Assembly (NCBI GenBank): GCA_030156305.1
Contig: JASGMZ010000081.1
Coordinates: 1-11,308, forward strand
DNA from: Bacteroidales bacterium
Lineage (GTDB): Bacteria > Bacteroidota > Bacteroidia > Bacteroidales > UBA12077
Length of the DNA: 11,308 bases
Direction of reading: 5' to 3'
The notes beneath the pieces are model-generated. The model was given only the letters and a program-made list of their open reading frames with translations. It did no database searches and was not told where the DNA came from. The number at the start of each line of letters is the position of its first letter. Position 1 is the first letter of the stretch. Shown piece after piece: positions 6,175-11,308 of the stretch. Made by a program: the position numbers and the translations under genes.

Positions 6175-8394
6175 CTACAATAATTTTTTTGATTTTAAAC
6201 GCAGGCTGTTAAGCACTACTGATACAGAGCTAAAAGCCATAGCTCCGCCCGCAATCATCGGGTTAAGCATAAACCCGTTTACCGGATATAAAACACCTGC
6301 TGCAATGGGTATAGCAATAATGTTGTAAATAAATGCCCAAAAAAGATTTTCGCGAATTGTTTTTAAAGTAGCTTTAGAAAGATTGATTGATGCTGCAATT
6401 TTTTCAAGGTCGCCTTTAACCAGGGTAATATCGGCACTTTCGATGGCAATGTCGGTTCCATGCCCCATGGCAATTCCCATATCGGCTTGCGAAAGGGCAG
6501 GAGAATCGTTTATTCCATCACCCACCATAGCTACTTTAAATCCTTTTTGTTGTAAATTTTTTACGTAGTCCAGTTTATCCTGTGGCAATACCTCTGCTTT
6601 AAACTGGTCGATACCTGTTTGCCGGGCGATATCTTTGGCGGTGCTGTAGTTGTCTCCGGTTAGCATGTGCACCTGTAGTCCTGATTTGTGCAGGTTGCGA
6701 ATAGCACGAACCGAGTTTTCTTTTATTTTATCGGAGATGGTGATTAGCGCTACCAGCGATTTATTTTTGGCAACAAAAACATGGGTTTGTGCCGTATTGC
6801 TGTATTGGTTAAAATATTGATGTTCACCTTCAATATCAATACTGTTTTTTTTCATCAACTGGTAATTGCCAATTAAATATTCATTTTCGTTTAGAGTAGC
6901 AGAAACACCAAACCCTGTTTGGCTGTTAAATTTAACCACATTCAGGCTGCTATTAGATAAATGATTTAGATAATTAACAATAGAATCGGCCAATGGATGC
7001 TCCGATTTTTTTTCAATGGCTAAAATATCTTCCAAAATCTGGTCGCGTTTTATATCGCTTTTAAGCCAAACAATTTCGTTTACTTCGGGTTCTCCTTTGG
7101 TTATTGTTCCGGTTTTGTCGACAACAACAACATTAATTTTTTTTGCAAATTCAAGGGTTTGTGCATTTTTTATTAATATCCCATTTTCGGCGCCTTTGCC
7201 GATTCCAACCATTAAAGCGGTGGGGGTAGCCAGTCCAAGTGCACACGGGCAGGCTATAATTAATACGGTAACCAGCGTTACAAAGGCAAAAGTTGATTTT
7301 GGCTCCGGCCCTGCAAAATACCAGATTAAACTACTGGTAATGGCAATGAAAATTACTACTGGAACAAAAATTGACGCAATTTTATCGGCTGTTTTCTGCA
7401 CAGGTGCTTTACTGCCCTGGGCATTTTTTACCATTTCAATAATCTGCGAAAGCATGGTATCTTTGCCCACTTTTTCCGCTTTCATGGTAAAACTGCCTGT
7501 TTTATTGATGGTAGCACCAATGACCTTGTCCCCTTTTGTTTTTTCAACAGGCATGGATTCTCCGGTAATCATGCTTTCGTCAATCGATGATTCCCCATCT
7601 GTTACAACCCCGTCAACGGGTATTTTCTCACCCGGGCGAATAATAAGGATATCTCCTTTTTGTACTTCATCAATGGGTATTTCGCTTTCTTTATGATTTC
7701 GTAAAACACGGGCAGTTTTTACTTTTAATCCCATTAATTTTTTGATGGAATCAGAGGTTCTTGATTTTGCTTTTGCTTCAAAATAACGGCCCAATAGAAT
7801 TAGTGATATAATTACCGTTGCCGCTTCGAAATAAACGTGCGGTTGCAATCCTTTGGATAAAAGATATTCCGGGAAAATGGTATTAAAGGTGCTGAACAGA
7901 AATGCAGCCCCGGTACCCAAAGCCACGAGGGTGTCCATGTTTGTGGATTTGTTTTTAGCCTGTTTCCAGGCGATTACAAAAAATTCGCGGCCAAACCAGG
8001 CAATTACCGGAAGAGTTAAGAGCATCATTATCCATTTAGCAAAAGGGATGTTTGGGAAAAACATAGCCATAACAAAAACCGGGATGGCAAATGCAATTGA
8101 ATAAAAAGCGCGCTGTTTTGCTTTTTTTAGTTTTAACTTCTCTTTGGCCTCCAGTTCAGAAACATTCTTCGGAGAATTATCAATAATCAGTTTATAGCCA
8201 ATGTCATTCACTGCTTTTTCCATATCGGAGGGCGAAACAGTGTTTTCGTCAAATTCGACCAAAACGCTTGCATTGGCATAATTTACATTGGCTTGTTTTA
8301 TACCTTCTAATGAAGAAAGCATACTCTCCACACTTTGCGCACATGACGCACAACTCATTCCTTCAACCGGGTATGTTTCTTTTTTGATGCTCAT
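6175..8394 (-). CDS. copA: Copper-exporting P-type ATPase (PIB-1, CopA)
   Basis: The 739 residues contain every landmark of a Cu(I)-exporting P1B-1 ATPase: one N-terminal HMA domain with GMSCASC (12-18), actuator motif TGES (277-280), the intramembrane copper motif CPC (382-384), phosphorylation motif DKTGT (D426), nucleotide-binding HP (466-467), and hinge GDGIND (625-630). The two last membrane helices hold YN (690-691) and MAFSS (719-723), the residues that mark Cu(I) specificity. The eight-helix layout and length are normal, and all catalytic residues are present. It drives cytosolic Cu(I) to the periplasm at the expense of ATP. Its start lies 10 bases after the stop of the HMA chaperone-like gene, and it is the last gene of the tight cluster 6175-9214. 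No regulator gene is adjacent. Confidence 0.96.
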   Translation of the reverse strand: MSIKKETYPVEGMSCASCAQSVESMLSSLEGIKQANVNYANASVLVEFDENTVSPSDMEKAVNDIGYKLIIDNSPKNVSELEAKEKLKLKKAKQRAFYSIAFAIPVFVMAMFFPNIPFAKWIMMLLTLPVIAWFGREFFVIAWKQAKNKSTNMDTLVALGTGAAFLFSTFNTIFPEYLLSKGLQPHVYFEAATVIISLILLGRYFEAKAKSRTSDSIKKLMGLKVKTARVLRNHKESEIPIDEVQKGDILIIRPGEKIPVDGVVTDGESSIDESMITGESMPVEKTKGDKVIGATINKTGSFTMKAEKVGKDTMLSQIIEMVKNAQGSKAPVQKTADKIASIFVPVVIFIAITSSLIWYFAGPEPKSTFAFVTLVTVLIIACPCALGLATPTALMVGIGKGAENGILIKNAQTLEFAKKINVVVVDKTGTITKGEPEVNEIVWLKSDIKRDQILEDILAIEKKSEHPLADSIVNYLNHLSNSSLNVVKFNSQTGFGVSATLNENEYLIGNYQLMKKNSIDIEGEHQYFNQYSNTAQTHVFVAKNKSLVALITISDKIKENSVRAIRNLHKSGLQVHMLTGDNYSTAKDIARQTGIDQFKAEVLPQDKLDYVKNLQQKGFKVAMVGDGINDSPALSQADMGIAMGHGTDIAIESADITLVKGDLEKIAASINLSKATLKTIRENLFWAFIYNIIAIPIAAGVLYPVNGFMLNPMIAGGAMAFSSVSVVLNSLRLKSKKLL

Positions 8395-8404
8395 GGATTA
8401 CTAT

Positions 8405-8626
8405 CTAAATTTTTTCGGCAATATATCCAGCCTGTTTAAATGCTTCTTCAACTTGTGCAGCAATTTCATCTTCACTAAGGGTATTTGCTTCAAGGGTTAA
8501 TATTTTGTCATTGTGAGTTAAATCAACATCCCACGATTTTATGGCATTTATTTGATTTAAATAAGGCCTTACAGCATTTTTACAACCCTCACAATTTAAG
8601 TTGGTTTTAAATTTTAATGTATGCAT
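8405..8626 (-). CDS. Small HMA-domain protein, copper-chaperone-like (CopZ type)
   Basis: A 73-residue single heavy-metal-associated domain. The metal motif is NCEGC (C12, C15), replacing the usual MTCxxC but keeping both cysteines in the first loop after a beta strand (HTLKFKTNL). The rest follows the ferredoxin-like pattern, ending in GYIAEKI. By homology it should bind Cu(I) and pass it to the N-terminal HMA domain of CopA, encoded 10 bases downstream. The loss of the Met before the first Cys is seen in other Bacteroidota HMA proteins, and metal preference cannot be proved from sequence. The preceding gene ends 2 bases before its start, implying translational coupling. Confidence 0.88.
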   Translation of the reverse strand: MHTLKFKTNLNCEGCKNAVRPYLNQINAIKSWDVDLTHNDKILTLEANTLSEDEIAAQVEEAFKQAGYIAEKI

Positions 8627-8628
8627 AG

Positions 8629-8811
8629 TTATTTTTCGTTTTCTTGTTTATATGCGTTATAAATCCCTTCTTCTTTCATTTTTTTATATTTTTCGGGATC
8701 TGTTTCTATCCTAAAATCAGTGTTGTCGTTTTGTTTGCGTTTTATGGCATATATCACCATTATTATTGCAGTTATTGCAATTGCAAATAGCAAAAGTTTT
8801 ACGTAAAGCAT
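8629..8811 (-). CDS. Small single-pass membrane protein of unknown function in the copper operon
   Basis: A 60-residue protein: one membrane helix (about 3-22, LYVKLLLFAIAITAIIMVIYA) followed by a positively charged edge (KRKQ) and a charged cytosolic tail rich in Lys and Glu (TDPEKYKKMKEEG). No Cys or His metal motif is present. I do not recognise the family; it lacks the sequence of CcoS/FixS, another short membrane protein found beside CopA. Its reality is supported by position: it is 16 bases after the DUF302 gene and 2 bases before the HMA gene, all on one strand. It could anchor or assist the pump, but that is inference. Confidence 0.65.
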   Translation of the reverse strand: MLYVKLLLFAIAITAIIMVIYAIKRKQNDNTDFRIETDPEKYKKMKEEGIYNAYKQENEK

Positions 8812-8827
8812 ACGATTTGTTTTTTTA

Positions 8828-9214
8828 TTAAAGGGATTGGATAACTTTTTCCAATTTTGTTTTTATGTTTCCTGCAATTTCTTGTAACTCATCATTTTCT
8901 ATAGCCCTCATGGATGCCTGTGGATTAACGGCGACTACTTCAATTGTATTATTATCCATTTCCTGTACTACAACATTGCAGGGTAACATGGTGCCTACAT
9001 TAGGTTCGGTAAGCAATGCTTTATGTGCATTGGGCGGATTGCAGGCTCCAAGAATTTTGTATTTTCTAAAATCAATATTTAGTTTCTTCTTTAAGGTTTC
9101 GTCAACATCTATTTCTGACAATACGCCAAAACCTTCGTCCTTTAATGCATCTTTTACTTGTGTAACTGCTGAATTGAAATCTGTGTGTAATGTTTTGTTA
9201 ATATAATAAGACAT
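8828..9214 (-). CDS. DUF302 family protein
   Basis: The 128 residues match the DUF302 pattern: FNSAVTQVKDALKDEGFGVLSEIDVDETLKKKL at 13-45, then LGACNPPNAHKAL (55-67) and GTMLPCNVVVQE (74-85), with a later VNPQASM. The invariant residues likely to matter are C58, H64 and C79, which could hold a metal. No membrane segment or signal peptide is visible, so it should be cytosolic. The function of DUF302 is not established; members often sit beside metal or sulfur genes. Here it is the first gene of the copper cluster. It is preceded by a strong AGGAGG ribosome site (9217-9224), unusual for this phylum. Confidence 0.88.
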   Translation of the reverse strand: MSYYINKTLHTDFNSAVTQVKDALKDEGFGVLSEIDVDETLKKKLNIDFRKYKILGACNPPNAHKALLTEPNVGTMLPCNVVVQEMDNNTIEVVAVNPQASMRAIENDELQEIAGNIKTKLEKVIQSL

Positions 9215-9216
9215 AT

Positions 9217-9224
9217 AACCTCCT
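9217..9224 (-). promoter_or_regulatory. Strong Shine-Dalgarno sequence before the DUF302 gene
   Basis: On the - strand AGGAGGTT ends 2 bases before the ATG at 9214, leaving 4 bases between AGGAGG and the start codon. Bacteroidota genes usually lack such a site, and the other starts in this window do not have one. It fixes the start of the DUF302 gene. Confidence 0.6.
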
Positions 9225-9239
9225 GTATATTTTAAAAAT

Positions 9240-9317
9240 AAGCGGCTTCGGAGTGTTAAAGAAAATGATTATGAGAAAAATTACCTTGTTATTAACCCTG
9301 TACCCCGAAGCACGCTT
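9240..9317. repeat. 78-bp element with 14-15-bp imperfect terminal inverted repeats
   Basis: The left arm AAGCGGCTTCGGAG (9240-9253) pairs with the right arm CCCCGAAGCACGCTT (9303-9317): 5 bp, one bulged base, 7 bp, one A/C mismatch, then one G-C. The loop of about 49 bases has short GTTAA/TTAAC complementarity (9255-9259 / 9292-9296). It lies in the gap between the cation transporter gene and the DUF302 gene. On the - strand the arm is followed by a short T-rich run (TATTTTT). It may be a leader hairpin of the copper operon, a terminator for the upstream gene, or a small repeat element. No tandem copy is visible. Confidence 0.6.
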
Positions 9318-9350
9318 AAGTCTTAATAAATTTTTATTTGTTATTTTATC

Positions 9351-9383
9351 TTTTAAACAGTAAAAAAAATAAAATGTTTAAAA
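9351..9383. repeat. AT-rich perfect 9-bp inverted repeat next to the transporter stop
   Basis: TTTTAAACA (9351-9359) and TGTTTAAAA (9375-9383) are perfect complements around a 15-base A-rich loop. It sits directly after the cation transporter stop (9385, - strand) and could be a weak terminator or a protein-binding site upstream of the copper operon. Confidence 0.45.
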
Positions 9384-9384
9384 A

Positions 9385-10038
9385 TTAATCTGGTTTTTGA
9401 CAAAAATTATCATCTCCACAGCAACCTAAATGGTTACTATTTGCTTTTTCAAAAGCTTCCCTGCCTTCTTTAAATGCAAACCAGGCGATGGCTAAAGAAC
9501 CTAAAATATCAATATAGCCAATTTGAAAAATCATATATAAACCACTCGAAACCAATAGAACAACCGATAAATATAAGCAGGATTTTGTACAATTGGCATC
9601 GGCAATAATAGCATCTGAATTTAATTTTTTGCCAATTTTTAGCTTGGCTCTCATTAAAAAATACATGGTAAGTATGGATAAACTTGCGATAATTATTCCC
9701 GGTATGGTAGTTACTGGTTTATTATTTTGGATAATGTTAATTGCTGAGCCGATAATAATCCCTGCTGTTAAAATATAAAAACTAACACCGGTAACTCTAA
9801 GTGCTGTTTTCTCAAATTTATCTCGTTGCTCGGCTTTTGAATATCTCATTCGCAAAACCATATGGGCAATACCTATTCCCGAAATTACTTCTACAAAACT
9901 ATCCGAACCAAATCCTAAAAGCGATAAAGTGTCATCATTGATACCAAAATATACCGATACAATGCCTTCGGCTATATTATATACAATCGTAATGATGCTA
10001 AGTATCAGGGCAGTTCTAAGTAATTTGTTTTCAGCCAT
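9385..10038 (-). CDS. Cation transporter family protein (CDF/TMEM163-like) with a Cys-rich tail
   Basis: The 217 residues form about six membrane segments (near 9-30, 42-63, 82-102, 112-130, 155-172, 176-190). Conserved features of this cation-diffusion-facilitator-like group are GFGSDSFVEVISG (42-54; D46, E50), SDAIIADANCTKSC (141-154; D147, C150, C154) and the helix beginning D177. Classic CDF proteins have HxxxD in place of the Cys-containing segment, so metal choice may be a softer metal than zinc. The tail ends in GCCGDDNFC (205-213), likely metal-binding. Substrate is not proven. It precedes the copper operon on the same strand, separated by 170 bases with two inverted repeats, and has a likely promoter of its own at 10076-10106. 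Confidence 0.85.
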   Translation of the reverse strand: MAENKLLRTALILSIITIVYNIAEGIVSVYFGINDDTLSLLGFGSDSFVEVISGIGIAHMVLRMRYSKAEQRDKFEKTALRVTGVSFYILTAGIIIGSAINIIQNNKPVTTIPGIIIASLSILTMYFLMRAKLKIGKKLNSDAIIADANCTKSCLYLSVVLLVSSGLYMIFQIGYIDILGSLAIAWFAFKEGREAFEKANSNHLGCCGDDNFCQKPD

Positions 10039-10075
10039 AAAAAAGAAAATAAGATGTTAATATCCGTTTATTGGG

Positions 10076-10106
10076 CAAATATAAAAATTATTTTTGATGA
10101 ACCAAT
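10076..10106 (-). promoter_or_regulatory. Candidate Bacteroidota promoter for the cation transporter gene
   Basis: On the - strand TATATTTG (plus 10076-10083) matches the TAnnTTTG -7 box, and ATTG (plus 10103-10106) 19 bases upstream is 3 of 4 bases of the -33 box. The start would be near 10068, 30 bases before the ATG at 10038. It overlaps the end of the preceding gene (stop at 10088). Confidence 0.55.
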
Positions 10107-11062
10107 AAAAAGGGAGCACCTGCAATAGCAGGAAGAGCAATATTAATTATCCAGATAAAGATAGTTGCCAGGATAATTCCGGGTATTTGTTGGGTAAACA
10201 TACCGACAAAAAAAATGGATAGAGAACCCCTTACGCCTAATTCGGATAGTGTTGTGGTAGGAATTAAAGTCATAAAAAAATAGGTAAGGGTAATGGCTAC
10301 AAAACTTTCTAAAAACCGGATTTGAACATCAAAAATTAAAAACAGCAAATAAAATTGTAAAGAAAAAATAAAATATCGCAAAAAGCTGTAAAGCAATATA
10401 GCCCATAACGACTTTTTTGATTGGTTGGATAAGAAATGAATCTGTTCTGTTTTTTTTCTGAGATAAGGGATTTTTAAAAGGAGTGGTTTTATTTTTTGTA
10501 CATTAAAAAAACTCCATAATAAACCAAGTGTAAAAATTAAAATAAATAGTGCCGTAAATTCATTAAATAAAGAGTTAATATGAATTTTATCAGGGAAACA
10601 TAGCAAAAAAAGAGTAAAACCAATTAATCCCATTACAACAGTTGCCGTTAGTTGGGCAAAACTTCCGATTCCTGCCACCAATAATCCGTAGGTTCTTTTT
10701 CCTTTTTCCAAAGAATAAGCTCTTCCGGCAATTTCTCCTATTCTGTTCGGAGTGAATATACCTATGGTAATGCTGGTAATAATGATTTGCGTTGATTGTA
10801 AGAAACGGATTTGTGTTATTTTTTTTACCAACTCTTTCCATTTTATAGCTTCGATACTCCAGTTTAAAATCATTCCAACAAATACCACAGCAATAAATGT
10901 TATCCGGAGGCGGTTAAATTTAAAATCTTGTATGGTGAAATCTTTAAGCGCTTCGTGGTTTTTTAGCTTATAATAAATAAATCCGTAGGAAAGAACGATA
11001 ATGATTATACTAATTAAGTATTTAAGGATTTTTTTATTCATTACAGACTTCTTAAAAAACAA
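10088..11062 (-). CDS. UPF0104 / lysylphosphatidylglycerol synthase-type transmembrane protein
   Basis: A polytopic protein of 324 residues with about eight hydrophobic segments. Diagnostic motifs of PF03706 are NWSIEAIKW (67-75), TPNRIGEIAGRAYSL (104-118) and TLSELGVRGSL (271-281). The family includes the flippase part of MprF and stand-alone UPF0104 proteins; the aminoacyl-transferase domain of MprF is absent, so lipid aminoacylation is not implied. A role in moving a lipid or lipid-linked substrate across the inner membrane is a family-level guess. Two starts are possible: 11062 (used) or Met8 at 11041, which begins MNKKILKYL; neither has a ribosome site. It ends 49 bases before the cation transporter start. 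Confidence 0.85.
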   Translation of the reverse strand: MFFKKSVMNKKILKYLISIIIIVLSYGFIYYKLKNHEALKDFTIQDFKFNRLRITFIAVVFVGMILNWSIEAIKWKELVKKITQIRFLQSTQIIITSITIGIFTPNRIGEIAGRAYSLEKGKRTYGLLVAGIGSFAQLTATVVMGLIGFTLFLLCFPDKIHINSLFNEFTALFILIFTLGLLWSFFNVQKIKPLLLKIPYLRKKTEQIHFLSNQSKKSLWAILLYSFLRYFIFSLQFYLLFLIFDVQIRFLESFVAITLTYFFMTLIPTTTLSELGVRGSLSIFFVGMFTQQIPGIILATIFIWIINIALPAIAGAPFLLVHQK

Positions 11063-11133
11063 TAAATTTTAGATGTAAGATTACACATTTTTGATAATTA
11101 TTCAGGATTAAATGCCAAATTTTTGCTATTATG

Positions 11134-11141
11134 CAAATTTA
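11134..11141 (-). promoter_or_regulatory. Possible -7 box for the UPF0104 gene
   Basis: On the - strand TAAATTTG fits the TAnnTTTG box, with a start about 65 bases before the ATG at 11062. No TTTG -33 box is found at 19-21 bases. The site is inside a nested inverted repeat: CCAAAT 11115-11120 / ATTTGG 11147-11152, and AAATTTTTGC 11117-11126 / GCAAATTT 11133-11140. Confidence 0.3.
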
Positions 11142-11195
11142 CAATCATTTGGTTAATATAATGATAAAGCTTTTCCTCTCTTGAAATTTTTTTCC

Positions 11196-11295
11196 ATTCG
11201 GAGATTCGAATAGTTCCGGTAGGAACTTTCTATTTGTAGCCATGAACGGTAGTTCAGGGTTACAAATTACGCAAGAAAATAAATCCCGTAGGGAT
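11196..11295. repeat. Train of four hairpins, REP-like Bacteroidota intergenic repeat (continues past window)
   Basis: Four consecutive hairpins fill the last 110 bases. They are ATTCG/CGAAT (11196-11200 / 11207-11211); AGTTCC-GGTA-GGAACT (11212-11227); a 15-bp stem with one G-T wobble and one mismatch (11233-11247 / 11252-11266), also with a GGTA loop; and ATCCC-GTA-GGGAT (11283-11295). No open reading frame covers the region. The look is that of the palindromic repeats (…CCCGTAGGG…) that are multicopy in many Bacteroidota genomes. Copy number cannot be judged here. Confidence 0.7.
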
Positions 11296-11308
11296 GGCCT
11301 GTAAAAGA

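Noticed and set aside
7016..7696. Long open frame on the + strand opposite copA
   Set aside because: It is antisense to a P-type ATPase whose every motif is intact; its sequence has no recognisable domain and it is the shadow of copA codon use.
8629..8811. Small membrane protein considered as CcoS (cbb3 oxidase assembly)
   Set aside because: CcoS has a different N-terminal helix and an acidic tail with a conserved pattern not seen here; no cbb3 oxidase genes are in the window.
9265..9363. A 32-codon + strand frame starting MIMRKITLLLTL, resembling the start of a signal peptide
   Set aside because: It stops soon after, runs through the right arm of the hairpin element, lies on the opposite strand to its neighbours and has no family match that I recognise.
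10088..11062. MprF-type lysyl-phosphatidylglycerol synthase
   Set aside because: Only the membrane domain is present; the C-terminal aminoacyl-transferase domain is absent, so only the general membrane family is called.
11063..11308. CRISPR-like array or tRNA in the repeat-rich right end
   Set aside because: The repeats are hairpins of differing sequence without equal spacers, and no cloverleaf or anticodon arm could be assembled.

Overview
The window looks like chromosomal DNA of a Bacteroidota member, probably a Bacteroidales/Marinilabiliales-type organism. It is AT-rich, Shine-Dalgarno sequences are mostly absent, and several upstream regions carry the TAnnTTTG -7 box typical of this phylum. 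The protein set also fits: AmmeMemoRadiSam proteins, VanZ-like, UPF0104-type membrane protein, DUF302 and a HigA antitoxin. The genus cannot be named from the sequence alone.

Left half (1-5718, all + strand). A 5'-truncated AMMECR1 protein (AmmeMemoRadiSam protein A) is followed by a 709-residue membrane protein with a spermidine-synthase-like domain set between two homologous membrane halves. The radical SAM enzyme of the same system (AmrS-like, with a Tat-like leader) lies at 4582-5718. Between the membrane synthase and AmrS sits a foreign-looking block (about 2731-4500): the last codons of a deleted HigB toxin, an intact orphan HigA antitoxin, and an AAA/STAND-like ATPase with its own repeat-rich upstream region. 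The MEMO protein (protein B) would be expected just upstream of the window.

Right half (5721-11062, all - strand). Read leftward: a UPF0104/LPG-synthase-type membrane protein, a cation-transporter family protein with a Cys-rich tail, then a compact copper-handling operon. The operon runs DUF302 protein, 60-residue membrane protein, HMA copper-chaperone-like protein, CopA Cu(I) P-type ATPase. A VanZ-like protein follows and converges with amrS, leaving only 2 bases between the stop codons. The operon probably captures cytosolic copper (HMA protein) and exports it (CopA); the DUF302 and small membrane proteins are accessory with unknown roles.

Non-coding regions. A 78-bp hairpin-ended element lies upstream of the copper operon, an AT-rich inverted repeat lies just behind the cation transporter gene, and a train of four short hairpins (11196-11295) at the right edge looks like a Bacteroidota REP-like repeat. 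No tRNA, rRNA, CRISPR array or intact insertion sequence was seen.
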